From Mugil cephalus (taxonomy: Eukaryota > Chordata > Actinopteri > Mugiliformes > Mugilidae): a stretch of DNA of 64,000 nucleotides. Of the stretch, positions 42,301 through 53,589 are shown in pieces; position 1 is the first letter of the stretch, and each line of letters opens with the position of its first letter. The notes below the pieces were generated by a model. The model was not told the origin of the DNA, made no database searches, and was given only the letters and a program-made list of their open reading frames with translations. The stretch spans positions 1,535,826 to 1,599,825 of the forward strand of contig NC_061788.1 of NCBI RefSeq assembly GCF_022458985.1. The letters are read 5' to 3'. A program made the translations under genes and the position numbers.

Positions 42301-45300
42301 GTGAAAGCAAACGTGACTGAAGCTGGTTAGCGGTTGCCTGGGATCTTGAGGAATCGATGACATCTGAAGGATACAGTCAAAACTGCTTCCAGTCTCCACC
42401 CATAGTTAGCATGTTAGCTGCAGGAGGGCTTCCCTTCCTTCAGTCCTTCTCATTCCATATAGTAGAGATGATCATTTTGCCTTCTTTGTCCCATCAGTAA
42501 CTGTAGAACCCAGTAGGACTTGTCTGTGGAGGCTTTTAAGTCGTCCTGGTCCTGGTCATAGTTTACCCAGAAAACACAAAGCTAGAACAAGAAAGAACTG
42601 GACCTTTACGGTTTCTTGAGGATGTTTCATCCATGTCTTCAGTTTGTCAAGTTCCCTATTAACTGTCTTTCTGAAACTGATGGTCTTTCCCTGTTTGTAG
42701 ATCCTGGGTCTGATGGTCCAGGTCTGATGGTCTTTCCCTGTTTGTAGATCCTGGGTCTGATGGTCTAGGTCTGATGGTCTAGGTCTGATGGTCTGATAGT
42801 CTAGGTCTGATGGTCTGATGGTCTGATGGTCTTTCCCTGTTTGTAGATCCTGGGTCTGATGGTCCAGGTCTGATGGTCTTTCCCTGTTTGTAGATCCTGG
42901 GTCTGATGGTCTAGGTCTGATGGTCTAGGTCTGATGGTCTGATAGTCTAGGTCTGATGGTCTGATGGTCTGATGGTCTTTCCCTGTTTGTAGATCCTGGG
43001 TCTGATGGTCGTGCGGAAGCTGCTGGATCTGATGTTCTCCCAGCACGACCTGGCCTGGCTGGACGACATCCTGCCAGACAAAGACAAGAAGAAGAAGGAG
43101 GACGAGAAGAAGAAGAAAAAGGACAAGAAGGTGGTGGAGCCGGACAGCGACGAGGAGGTGAGGGACCAGGATCCATCTTCTTCTACTGTGTTTTTAAATG
43201 TGTCTCCATGTGTTGTGTCTGTGTCATTCGTGGCTTTGTTTTCTCTGACTAATACAGTTCGTTTCTCCTCTTTGTCCCACAGTGTTGCTGAAAAGGCACT
43301 GTATAACACTTACTACGGTCTTTCTGTCTGTCCACCTGTCCACCCGTCCTCCCGTCCCACTCTGCTCCAACTCTTTAGAAAACATTTGTTTATTTGTTGC
43401 TTTTATTTCCTCGTCTCTTTGGTCCTCGTTGAACTGATGGTGTTTCTTAGTTCCAATATAAACACAGCGGTCGTCTCTAAAGTTTGTTACTGTTTGATAC
43501 AATAACCCTTTGGCTAGCAGGCTAGCTACGTGGCTAACGTTCAAAACAAACAGAAATATGATGCTCCACGACACATGGGGGCGCTAACGTCCTGGTTTGG
43601 GCCTGTTCTGCTGCATCTGCTCATCATTGATGGACCAATGAACTGTGAATTCTACCAGTGAACTCTGAAAGAAAATGTCAGGACATGAGTCCATGAGCTG
43701 AATGTGAAGAGAAACTGGGTCATGGAGGAAGACAGGAAGGAAGGAAGGAAGGAAAGATAGGAAAGGAAGGAAGGAAGTAAGGAAGGAAGGAAGGAAGGAA
43801 GGAAGGAAGGAAGTGGAGGGAACTCTGTTGTAAATGCCTGGGCGTCATATATATTTATATATATATTAATAATGTGCAGCAGTAACAAACCCAGAGCCCC
43901 TCCCCTCCTCCTCCTCCTCCTCCTCCTCCTCCTCCTCCATCTTTATCCTTTGAGAGCGTCCGTCCAGTGTTTCCTGCATGTCGACTACTTCCTGTCTCTG
44001 TCTCAGCCCTTCAGCCCCGTACCCCCCCCAGTCCACATCCACATGGGTCCCATAGAACCCGGCTCAGAGCCAGATCCCGACCACCTCGACCCCCCCTCCT
44101 CTGACTGTGAGTACTCCGTCCTCCACCTCTCGTTGTGTCCGTACAGTTTGTCTTTAAAAAAATTTAATGCCGTTAATAAAGTAAAATGTAAATTCATGAT
44201 AATCCGTTTTAATGTGTAGTTGTGTTAAATCATCACAGGTTGTGTTGCTGTCTAAATGATGGTAATAGTAGAGTTACAGGATTATCTTCTTAATGATTTA
44301 TTAAAATTCACTAGTAGCAGTAGTGACTGTTCAGCAGTTACCAGAAACATACAACAAGAAACATTCTGAATAATTTGCCAAATTGTGAATTTTTGCCTTT
44401 AAACAGACACTTCCTGCTTCACACGCAGCCACCAGTGAATATTTTATATTCTATGGTTTTATTCACCTCCTTGTGTTTCTTTCTTTCTTTTCTTTTATTA
44501 TTAGGATCCCCTTAGCAACTCCCCGTGCTTATGGTATATATTTAATTAATTAAATATATTTAGCTATTTATTCATTTATTTATTTAATTTGGAGTAAAAA
44601 TTTCCAATTTTTCTGAATTATTTATTTATTTATTTATTTATATTGTTTGGGGTTTTTTGAGTATTTTTTTTTCTTTTCACTTTTTCTGAATTTTTCTTTC
44701 TTTCTTTCTTTTTTTTTTTTTAAAAAAAAACTCCTCTGTTTTTCACGTTTTTTTTCTTCCCTGTTTTCAGGTTAATTTTTTTCCCAATTATTGAGATACT
44801 TTGAAGTCCACGAGAATACAGCATATTTATACGCCATAAATAAATAACTTAATACCTAAATTTATTTAATTAAATAAATAAATGAATAAATAAATAACTT
44901 AATACCTAAATTTATTTAATTAAATAAATAAATGAATAAATAAATAACTTAATACCTAAATTTATTTAATTAAATAAATAAATGAATAAATAAATTTAGG
45001 TATTAAGTTATTTATTTATTTATGGCATATAAATATGCTGCATTCTTGTGGACTTCAAAGTATCTCAATAATTGGGAAAAAAATTAACCTGAAAACAGGG
45101 AAGAAAAAAAACATGAAAAACAGAAGAGTTTTTTTTTTTTAAAAAAAAAGAAAGAAAGAAAGAAAAATTCAGAAAAACTGAAAAGAAAAAAAATACTTAA
45201 AAAAACCCAAACAATATAAATAAATAAATAAATAATTCAGAAAAAAAAGGAAAATTTTACTTCAAAATACAAAAGAAAAAAAAAAAGATTTTTATTTTTT

Positions 45301-46487
45301 CAAGTGAATGTAACACGCTTCCATAAGAATCATAAGAAACATAATTTACCATCTAAAATGCTCCATTTGTTCACACATCCATTCAAAGTCACTACAATTA
45401 CCTGATATGAAATATGTTAAATCATAATTCATTAAATACTAAAAGTCTCTGTATTAAACCTGTGATATAAAAACCTCGTTCTCTGGAGCTACTTGTAATA
45501 ACTCTCTCTGTTTCTACATGTGTTTTTGCTTCGTCTTGTTTCGCTCTCTCTCCGTCATGCGTGTCGCTGCTTCCCCCCCCCACAGGAAACCAACCCCTAC
45601 TCCACGGTCACGTCCGACCAAACCGAGCTGGACCGCAGGTACTGTGTGCTGAAACTACACGTACCCTACAGTGATCTGAACCCAGGCTGGGACCACACGG
45701 CCACACAACACCACCACCACCACCACCACCACACATAGTTACTCCATCCATAGCTGCTGCTGTGACACGTGTATTTATATGTACAGTGTGCGTCGGGTTT
45801 TAGGCTTTTTGTTCGATTGTAGAATATATTTGTGTTTGCTTGTGTTGTGTTTACACTGCGGCCGTGTACAGTAGAGATAACACAGAGCTCTGTTAGAAAC
45901 GACTGTGAACGGTTTCTGTAAAGATTCTCAGTCCCACAGATAAAATAATAATAATAATAATAACAACAACAAAGTTAAACAAAGGGAATTGGACTTGTTG
46001 AGTTTACTGTTTTATCTGAGTATCTTCACGTAAGTGACCCTGACCCCACAACACCCAGACTTTGGCACTTAGTAGTCAGACGCCTGGCTGCCCCAAGTCC
46101 ATATAGTCAACAAGTTCACCTGCATTAAGGGCTGCACGATTATGGCCAAAATGATAATCACCATTAATTGATCAATATTCACGATTATTCATCATGTTAA
46201 GGAAAACATCTGTATTTTTATCGCACCACTTTTAAACAAACCCCATTGCACAAAGAGACGTCCCAACGAAGTCTTTTCCAAGTTTTTTTTTTTTTCTAAT
46301 TCAGGTCCCTGACGGTTCAGACTGTGACACCAGACGACGTCTTTTTTCCGACGTCTACTGAACGTCCACATGACCTCTGTATAAGGGCTAAATGTCCAAA
46401 TGTGGACGCCTTTTCTGCGTCAAATTTAAACTCATTTCAGATTCTCAGATGCGATATGTGAACTATTTAAACAAGAATAAATGCTTG

Positions 46488-46523
<36 letters not shown>

Positions 46524-47710
46524 TAAAATTTACCAAGGGCTAACATGCTAAACATGCTATTACAGGGTGCAAACACAACCACACATCTTCTTTGACTTGC
46601 AAACAATTCAATAAAAAATTTCAACTACTTTTACAATTACATTCTTTAGTTGATATAAATTGGAAGGCTAACTCCTTAGCTCGCTAGCGTTTTGCAGCAG
46701 CTCATGTGTTTGATTGTCATCGTGCTACAGTGAAGATAACTGACAGAATAACATCTAAAACCTTTTTTTTTTTTTTTTTTTTAATGAAAGTCGTGCACTA
46801 CCTTCACGGTTTACCAACCTCTAGGGCCCCCCTGATCTACAGGTATTAGTGAGACAGCTAATGCTAGCATGCTAATGCTGGATGCAGAGACTGGGAACAT
46901 TTCAAGTCTTTTACATTTTACAGAATTATGAGTTTTAATACTTAATACGTTTGCAGGTTTCCAGTGTTTTTTTTGTTGGATTGGTGGTACTGCAGTTACC
47001 CGTTAATGTTCAGAAACTTCAGGCTCAAGTTGTAAATGTAAATATCAAGTCCAGTTGTCTTTGTGTCAGCTTTGTTTTTTTGTTTTTTTTCTTTTTTTAT
47101 CTCTTGTGTGCAGTCAGAATATTCGTGAAAATTCAGTCTTTTGTGTCCCTTAACTTTTAATAGTGTCAGTAGGTCCTGGCATATCTAGCTTCTATGTTTA
47201 TAATCTCTTTTCTTCTGTAAAATGTGTACATTCTGCATCTGTTAGTTTCATTTTACAGATTTCACTGTGAAAAGTCACAGCGTTAGATTACGTCACAGTC
47301 CCACGGCTTTACGCTGGTCTACATTATGTTTCTATTCAGGGAGGTTTGATTTAAAAAAAAAAAAACTTCTCTGTAAAGCTGAACAGTTTAGTTTCCTTGA
47401 ATTTTTTTTCTACTTTCGGTTTTTTAAGAAGAAGTCACAACGAAAACTGATGTAAAAAGACTTTGAGTAGAAAACTGACTTTAGGAGAAGAGTCTGAAGT
47501 CTGTTGGTGGCTGAGACACGAACGCTATTAAAGGTTGTGACGGTGGAACTTCATCTTCTTTGTACGAGCAGATTTATTGTGACAGGATTTTGGTTGTTTC
47601 TTTTTCTAATTGAACCAATTTGCTGCTTCTCTCTCCTGCATTTCATCCTTCTGCACGGCTACAGTCCTCTCCCTGGTTTATATTCCACACTAATATGTTT
47701 TCAGATGTGG

Positions 47711-47753
<43 letters not shown>

Positions 47754-48981
47754 TAATATTTGTTTATACGTGAAATTAACATTTTACCTTCCTACTTCTT
47801 GTATACTGTAGTCCTTAGTCTGCATCTAATCTTAATTAATAAACCTTTTCCATGGGTGCATGCATCTCCTTTCTTCTCCATCTAACATCTTCAGAGCAGC
47901 TTGAAGAGCAGCGCCCCCTACAGTCCGACCACCGTGTAGCACGCTGCAGCTTTGAAAAGTTCCCACCTTTAAACCTGTGCACCGTTATCGATTCCCACTT
48001 CATGCAACTTGAGCTTTGTGTTTGGTTTATGGCTCAGTTTATTAGGGACATGGGATTAAATGTGAAGCAGCCGTCCTGCAACAAAGAGCTGAGCAGCTGG
48101 TAGATTTGAACCGAGAGCTGGAAGTAAAAGTTAAAATATGCTGCAGTTTTTTTGTTTTCAAGATTCAAGATCACTTTAATGATCCACGCAGGGAAACTGT
48201 TTTGTCCAAGAGTCTCAGGATAACAGAGAACATGAATGTGACCAGACACAGACATAAGAGTAAATGTATTTAATTCTGTCATGATTTAGAGCGGGAGTGT
48301 CAAACTGAATTTAACCTTTAGTGCAAAGAAGTGCATTCTAAACTGTTAGATTTCGTTTTACAAAACATTTTATGAAAAGCCTGAAAGCAAAGTGGTTTAC
48401 GCAGATCTGTTGATTATTAGATGCACGAAAAATGAATCTGCAACTTTATTTATGAGCAAATAATTGTTTTAAAAGCAATAAAAAAAGAGGTAGAAGTTTG
48501 TTTTTCTTTGTTCTGACTTCTAAAGTTGGACAAAATGAGATGTTTGAATTGTCAGTTTATAATTGTGGGACCTTTTGAGTTTAACATATTTGATATTTAG
48601 TCTGTTTTCAGGCCTAAAATCACCTGTAACCAATCAGCACATTTTTACTTCTAAATATTATCTATAGCCGGTTGCAGGACGGTCTGAGTTCCTCTGTGTT
48701 CCTAATGAACTGGAAACTGTGTGAGAGATGAGACGGAGAGTAAAAGTGTTCCACCACCACTGTTCCTCAGCATCACTCTGCACCTGAAGATCACGTGCCC
48801 CCCCTCACCTGCTCACTCCCAGACGAGCCTCGGGCCCGAGGACGCTCCGCCGCACCGGCCGGTCCCTCAGGTCAGCATCCGGGTGGAGTCGGACTGCGAG
48901 GAGTCTGGCTTCTATCGGCCGCCTCCTCGTGGGAAGCTGCACGCGCACTTCAGCGACGCCTGCGCTGAAACCATCCTGTAG
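20928..48981 (+). CDS. slc4a5: Electrogenic sodium/bicarbonate cotransporter NBCe2
   Basis: Plasma-membrane cotransporter of Na+ with two or three bicarbonate/carbonate equivalents. Coding exons: 20928-20997, 21299-21508, 23478-23528, 27220-27349, 28119-28279, 29249-29404, 29575-29682, 31153-31208, 33111-33268, 33357-33444, 33516-33670, 34718-34843, 35755-35929, 36017-36150, 36242-36422, 36528-36618, 37374-37432, 38212-38403, then 39785-39898 or 40085-40198, 40558-40719, 40812-40990, 41761-41833, 41922-41990, 42100-42273, 42993-43157, [44007-44106 cassette], 45586-45638, 48771-48981. All phases agree, giving 1,166 aa without the cassette (human 1,137). Basic HRRKRRRHH near residue 40 resembles the NBCe1-B N-terminus. 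A cytosolic domain spans about 111-480 and the membrane domain about 515-1040. Sequons at N690, N699 and N705 lie in the large extracellular loop. MDQQIS carries D843, by my count the equivalent of NBCe1 Asp754. KLKK is at 857-860. A Lys-rich tail precedes a C-terminal [24 protein letters not shown] and KPTRPDRGW fit SLC4A5 better than SLC4A4. The start ATG follows an acceptor, so a 5'UTR exon lies upstream. Confidence 0.96.
21299..21508 (+). CDS. slc4a5: slc4a5 exon 2: basic/His-rich N-terminal regulatory segment
   Basis: 210 nt, entering in phase 1 and leaving in phase 1. It encodes [19 protein letters not shown] followed by a run rich in His, Asp, Arg and Tyr. The YIGV plus arginine cluster matches the segment of NBCe1-B and the NBCn proteins that mediates autoinhibition and IRBIT binding (family knowledge; function here is inferred). 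Confidence 0.85.
21750..22255. repeat. Minisatellite block in slc4a5 intron 2
   Basis: Degenerate units of the 36-bp family (gctaggaag, agctactatta). The sequence just upstream (21,580-21,720) resembles the flank at 2,183-2,455, so the same dispersed unit inserted here. Confidence 0.75.
22510..23300 (+). other. Unexplained segment before slc4a5 exon 3
   Basis: Holds a 115-codon open frame (22,621-22,968) with Ser/Leu/Arg-rich content ([24 protein letters not shown]) that I do not recognise, and no clear splice sites of its own. Its first 50 bp (gggggcggggcttaatgtg) recur near 28,380, so at least part is repeat-derived. It could also be a promoter or untranslated first exon for an isoform beginning in exon 3. 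Confidence 0.3.
23478..23528 (+). CDS. slc4a5: slc4a5 exon 3: 51-nt exon, in-frame cassette or alternative first coding exon
   Basis: Bounded by cttagctcag and gtaaag. It adds 17 residues without changing phase (phase 1 in and out), encoding [17 protein letters not shown] before VSPAAER. The internal ATG has A at -3 and G at +4, so a transcript beginning here would start [12 protein letters not shown]. NBCe1-A arises in this way from an internal promoter (family knowledge). There is no transcript evidence. Confidence 0.7.
23655..23930 (+). repeat. Interspersed repeat, inverted copy at 56,955-57,195
   Basis: Shares ctctctggcgtgatgagaat, tatgggata and ctctcatgaggtggtttt with the reverse complement of the later copy. 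No coding potential; probably a MITE or SINE-like family. Confidence 0.6.
24291..24560. mobile_element. Two copies of a gggctgtca...attaatcgcatga repeat
   Basis: agggctgtcagtagattaaa with gcgattaatcgcatga near 24,291 and gggttgtcaatggattaaag with gcgattaatcacatga near 24,487. The wording resembles hAT-derived ends in fish. Direct orientation, 196 bp apart. Confidence 0.5.
25900..26150. repeat. Interspersed repeat (cttgaagatgtttcatccaagtc)
   Basis: The phrase ttgaagatgtttcatccaag and variants appear twice here and again near 15,760 and 42,600. Confidence 0.5.
27085..27170. repeat. (CTTAT)n microsatellite
   Basis: Pentanucleotide units directly upstream of the slc4a5 exon at 27220. Confidence 0.9.
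27357..27390. repeat. (AC)n microsatellite
   Basis: Begins eight bases downstream of the donor of the exon ending at 27,349. Confidence 0.95.
27562..28103. mobile_element. hAT-like non-autonomous element abutting an slc4a5 splice acceptor
   Basis: Left end agggagggcgtggtatcggt and right end ctggtatcgccaaccctac are imperfect inverted repeats (outermost agggttggcgatacc type). Internal ggtatcggcatcggatcgat and ggtattggatcgatac motifs also pair. No coding capacity. It ends about 15 bp before the exon at 28119. Confidence 0.6.
28280..29248. other. slc4a5 intron, no exon seen
   Basis: Contains the gggggcggagcttaatgtg repeat fragment shared with 22,520, otherwise AT-rich. Confidence 0.4.
29776..30230 (+). 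repeat. Interspersed repeat family R3, copy 1 (slc4a5 intron)
   Basis: Contains gtgctgatgctaatggtagt, aactgatct-type wording, gtgcttcatttggtgccagt and aattagcttagcctccttag. The same order occurs at 53,941-54,225 (reversed) and 62,520-63,340. The TTAAATTAATATTCT tail with cgtcacaaaatg is shared with 63,280-63,330. Confidence 0.7.
30475..30662. repeat. Polypurine (GAA/GGA) tract
   Basis: About 190 bp that are almost purely A/G on the plus strand. Prone to triplex formation and length change. Confidence 0.8.
31209..33110. other. slc4a5 intron containing a decayed Tc1 copy
   Basis: Apart from the element at 31,272-32,115 no feature was recognised. Confidence 0.5.
31272..32115 (+). mobile_element. 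Decayed Tc1-like element
   Basis: Begins tacagtactgtggagaagtt with gttttaggcagg and ends in an inverted attcttagtttacagcattt. Recognisable transposase wording survives in broken frames, such as ggacaaagagcccaaacatc and aaggtcattaagaactatct, but stops and frameshifts abound. It is older than, and of a different family from, the intact element at 9,984-11,589. Confidence 0.7.
33671..35754. other. slc4a5 introns flanking the exon at 34718-34843
   Basis: Unremarkable apart from 35,030-35,160, which resembles 46,650-46,850 (aaggttaactacttagctta compared with aaggctaactccttagctcg). Confidence 0.4.
36838..37060 (+). repeat. Interspersed repeat, inverted copy at 61,600-61,795
   Basis: Shares cagccagaactggagatctg, gtctcagtctgtgtgt, gccaccatgtggtcagtaga and gatggatctctacctaccac with the reverse complement of the later copy inside sez6l. 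Confidence 0.75.
38404..39784. other. slc4a5 intron before the duplicated exon pair
   Basis: No exon recognised. It ends in a (CTC)n-rich polypyrimidine stretch before the acceptor at 39,784. Confidence 0.5.
39785..39898 (+). CDS. slc4a5: slc4a5 alternative transmembrane exon, version a
   Basis: 114 nt, phase 0 on both sides, 38 codons starting [15 protein letters not shown] and ending LHVPTELK. It encodes the helix before the KPTRPDRGW loop (TM7 in a 14-helix count). Its FCGLDALL and KLHVP wording matches the mammalian SLC4A5 exon. Acceptor ccctctccag is good; donor AAG|GTCCTG is weak. It is paired with the exon at 40085-40198. Confidence 0.88.
40085..40198 (+). CDS. slc4a5: slc4a5 alternative transmembrane exon, version b
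   Basis: Also 114 nt, phase 0 on both sides, starting [15 protein letters not shown] and ending LIVPTEFK. It is identical to version a at 25 of 38 residues and fully open. KLIVP and the F in EFK are closer to SLC4A4. Acceptor ggccgctag has a poor pyrimidine tract; donor AAG|GTATTT is moderate. Using both exons would keep frame but insert a second copy of the helix, so mutually exclusive use is likely. Confidence 0.88.
42061..42099 (+). repeat. (CTC)n microsatellite forming a splice polypyrimidine tract
   Basis: Thirteen-odd CTC/TCC units run straight into the CAG acceptor of the slc4a5 exon at 42100. Confidence 0.9.
42680..42992 (+). repeat. Tandem array of duplicated 3' splice sites (slc4a5 intron)
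   Basis: The string ctttccctgtttgtag plus the first 18 nt of the next exon occurs five times, with AG ends at 42,700, 42,747, 42,846, 42,893 and the real one at 42,992. Spacing of 146 bp between alternate copies shows a higher-order unit. The four upstream copies run into TGA or TAG within nine codons. Filler is tctgatggtctaggtctgat-type repeat. Confidence 0.88.
43158..44006. other. slc4a5 intron with (GGAA)n and (CTC)n repeats
   Basis: Carries a GGAA/AGG tract at 43,733-43,813 and a (CTC)n tract at 43,905-43,938. No exon seen. Confidence 0.5.
44007..44106 (+). CDS. slc4a5: slc4a5 cassette exon controlling the C-terminus
   Basis: 100 nt between ctctgtctcag and GTGAGT. It encodes [18 protein letters not shown] and a Pro/Asp-rich continuation ending PPSSD, resembling the human NBCe2 tail segment with FPPPSVIKIPM. 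Its length is not a multiple of 3. Joined to the exon at 45586 it creates TGA across the junction, giving a 1,112-aa protein without the PDZ ligand. Skipping it keeps the frame to ETIL. NBCe1 uses a 97-nt exon in the same way (recalled). Confidence 0.78.
44582..45268. mobile_element. Foldback (long palindrome) element around a 50-bp tandem repeat
   Basis: Arms of about 260-270 bp are near-perfect reverse complements. Examples are gttttcaggttaattttttt at left with aaaaaaattaacctgaaaac at right, and tttgaagtccacgagaatac with attcttgtggacttcaaag. Between them lie three direct 50-bp copies of taaataacttaatacctaaa and its continuation (44,841, 44,891, 44,941). No coding capacity. It sits in the slc4a5 intron after the cassette exon. 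Confidence 0.88.
45586..45638 (+). CDS. slc4a5: slc4a5 penultimate exon
   Basis: 53 nt starting [17 protein letters not shown] and ending AG before GTACTG. It joins phase 0 from 43,157 (cassette skipped) and passes phase 2 to 48,771. A stretch of CAC repeats follows at 45,708-45,735. Confidence 0.75.
45639..48770. other. Last slc4a5 intron
   Basis: 3.1 kb with (AAT)n tracts near 46,490 and 47,712, an hAT-like fragment at 46,128-46,205 (gggctgcacgattatggcc) and a retroelement tail near 48,170. No exon recognised. Confidence 0.5.
48771..48981 (+). CDS. slc4a5: slc4a5 terminal coding exon with PDZ-type ligand
   Basis: Acceptor ctgttcctcag. The exon encodes a Pro-rich stretch, [14 protein letters not shown] and a final AETIL before TAG at 48,979-48,981. 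VPQVSIRVE lines up with VPQIRIELE of the NBCe1-C tail, which ends ETTL (recalled). An internal ctcag at 48,866-48,870 could give a shorter version. Confidence 0.8.
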
Positions 48982-49043
48982 ACGTGTCTGAGTGCTGCAT
49001 GTACAGAAACGAGTAGAAAGAAACAACCAAAAACCACGCTCAG

Positions 49044-49049
49044 AATAAA
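49044..49049 (+). terminator. slc4a5 polyadenylation signal (proximal)
   Basis: AATAAA 63 bp after the stop codon. A second AATAAA lies at 49,149-49,154. Confidence 0.6.
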
Positions 49050-49148
49050 TGACCCCCCCCCACCTGAACCTGAACCTGAACCTGGTGCTGCTCGGCTCCG
49101 CTTTAATCTTTGTGCATCATCTTCGTTTGGGATGCGAAGCCCTGAAGA

Positions 49149-49154
49149 AATAAA
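49149..49154 (+). terminator. slc4a5 polyadenylation signal (distal)
   Basis: AATAAA 168 bp after the stop, with another overlapping ggaataaaac just downstream. Confidence 0.55.
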
Positions 49155-49967
49155 ATGGAATAAAACTGGATTAAGAATCTGTTTGTGGCTCATGATATAA
49201 AAATCCCTGTTATGAATTAATGATTTTATTTTAAGGATGTGGGAAAATGTATTTTAAATCGTTTAAAAAAAAAAAAAAAGATTTGTCATCTGTAAAACTG
49301 ACTTGAAGGAATAAGAAAATATAATTTATGATAAATTGAAAGTTATTATTTTGTTTAATTTACAACATGAACTCACAGGTCAATGCTCAAAAATATGAAA
49401 CTGATCTGGTTTAGTTAAAAGATCTTAAATTGAAGCCTTTTAATAAACAGATCAAGTTCTAGTTGCTGATTAATTATTGTACTTTTGAGTAGATTTACAT
49501 CTATGACAAAGTCTTAATTACTTCTAATTAAAGCCTTCAAATAATAAGCATCAACTTATATTAGACCTGGAATCAGTCGGTTACACGTCATCTACCATAA
49601 ATATTAAATTAGTCACAATTAGATGTTTATACTTCAATATTAATATTTCTATTTAGTTCAAATAATCAGTAATATTTATTTCAGAGCCTCTAGAGCCACT
49701 AATTAGTCCTGAGGTATGAAATAAAAGCACCATGTGACAGTGAGAAGCTTTTTTTTTTATTTTATTTGCTTTAACTGCAGATTTCCAACAACTGCTTCAC
49801 AACATGAAAACAGAATGAACACGTCTCAACTTCAACCACATCACGTCACAGGCTTTACACTGCGTTTGGATTCTCAGCCATGAACTCAAATATCAGCAAA
49901 AGCAAGAAACGATAAAAAGCCGATTTTAAAAAAAAAAAAAAAAAAAAAGGTCAGGAAATGCTCAAAC

Positions 49968-49973
49968 TTTATT
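49968..49973 (-). terminator. Polyubiquitin polyadenylation signal
   Basis: AATAAA on the minus strand about 70 bp after the ubiquitin stop codon. A 21-A run (49,928-49,948) follows. Confidence 0.65.
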
Positions 49974-50043
49974 GTTTTTCTTTTAAAAAGAAAAAAGAGG
50001 AATGTGCGACAGCTGCTGTGAACAGGGCGGAGGAGGGTGGAGA

Positions 50044-51625
<1,582 letters not shown>

Positions 51626-51720
51626 AAACAAATGTTTCCCACCGGTCGCTGCTCGTGAGAACTTCCTGTTTCTTTCGGCTGTTTCTGACTGACGCGTCAC
51701 ACCGGAGAACTATTTATAGG
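51626..51720 (-). promoter_or_regulatory. Polyubiquitin promoter and noncoding exon 1
   Basis: TATAAATA on the minus strand at 51,711-51,718. Exon 1 should run from about 51,685 to 51,626. A palindromic tgacgcgtca (51,690-51,699) lies near the expected start site. Confidence 0.65.
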
Positions 51721-51859
51721 CAGCCAACTATGTATCCTTCCGCAGCACCACCCAGCGGAACTATAATCTATTGTTAACAACAAAACACACAATACAAATG
51801 TTAATGTGTCAATTAAACACAAATATTCTCGACAAAATACATGTACGTAAATATATTAT

Positions 51860-53589
51860 CGTTACTTACGTTAGAGGTGATACGACAACGCTTTAGGAGA
51901 AAAGTGACAAAAAGAAAACGACGCGGATGTAGACAGAGCCTTGGGCAAAACAGGAAACAGTTGGCAGTTATTTACTGAAATAAATCAAAATAAAATAAGT
52001 ACAGATGATGTTTCCGTTTAATAATCTAATTATACTTTTATTCATATTTTATGAAATTATCAGGATGAATATTTGACATGTTTGTTTTTTGAGTTAATCT
52101 GATCCTGGACAGATCACATTTGTATTTAAATAAATAAATAAACTCATGTAGTGTTTTCCTACTTCCCTGTGTTGCCTTCTTTGTTTGTAAGAATAATTGC
52201 TTTTAAGTTTTACTTTTGGAATATGACATTTTAAAAAGGGTTTATTCTTATCATTAATCATGTTGTAAGTTGTTGTAGCATGACTTCATCATCAGGAATA
52301 ATAATAATAGTAATAAATTTAAAAAAAATCAAGAAAAACAAAACAAACAAAACAAAAAAGGCATTTTAAACAAACATTTCCCACTCGACATAAACTCAAA
52401 AACTGAATGGGTCAAAATAAAAACTCCTAAAGGTTTAATTTATCTTAATTTTAATTAATTTAAGGTTTAATTTAATTTAAAACAACATGATTATAGGCTG
52501 TGTAATACAATGTTTTATGGCTTGATTTATATATAACTCACACAATCGTCTTTCAAATATAGTTTTGAAATTTCAAACCAAAGATTAAATTTTTAAATGA
52601 TTTATAACCTTAACTTTGTATAACTTTTGTATATATTAATATTGAGATTCAAGACCAGAAAGTTTCAACATTTCTACATTAAAAAAAAAAAAAGATTGAA
52701 AACATCAGAGGATTTTCCTGAAATTAGACAAAGAGAAACCAAATGTACATATTTCCAGTAACTGCTGATCTCTCATCTCGGTAGTAAATATGCATTACAT
52801 CTGAAGCTTCCTGCAGGCTGTTCTTTTCAGGAGAGAAGGAGTCATTTTAAAAGATAAAACGTGCTCTCTAATCTAATTCATTTTTATTTTTAGTCACGCT
52901 TTAGCTTTGTGGCTCCGACGACTGTTTGCACGAGACTCCTCAGAGGTCTGCTGATCTTTTCATCTGTGAGGTTGACATTTGAGGGAAAAATCTCATGAAT
53001 TATCAAATGGATTGTGAGGAAATTTAGTTTAAACTATTCACGCTCCCACTCAGGATTGATGATAACAGCATTAGTGCCTTTCACACTTTTCTTTACAGTT
53101 TCTTTGTCTAAAAGCAGCATCTTTAGGAGACAAACTGAGGATCTGAATGATTCCATATCAGGTCCAGAGCTGAGAAGGTTAAATATCTCTTTCTGGAAAA
53201 CAAATCAAAGAAAGATGAAGTGAGGTGTAGAGGTATAAGGAGATCAGAAACAACAAAAAAGCTACGTGAACAAAAATGGATGAACGTAGAGCAGGAAGTT
53301 ACGGAGAGTAGACACGAGCATATGCAAAAATGACTGTGAGCACGTACAAAACCACTGAAACAAGATGCTTAATGCTAACAATGACTACAAAAAGATATAA
53401 AGCGTCAAACACCAACACCACTCCAACTTCATCACTTCATCATCACGTTTAATAGAACTGAGCAGATAAAAGGAACTCTTCTAGTTTTAGTCGCTAGCGT
53501 CAACAGACAAACACACATCAAATAAATCTCCAGTCTCATCTTGTTAACATGTTTATCATCAGATGTTAGTTTGAACTATAAACTTTATA
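51860..53589. other. Intergenic, AT-rich, no gene recognised
   Basis: Only short low-complexity runs; no coding exon found. Confidence 0.4.
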
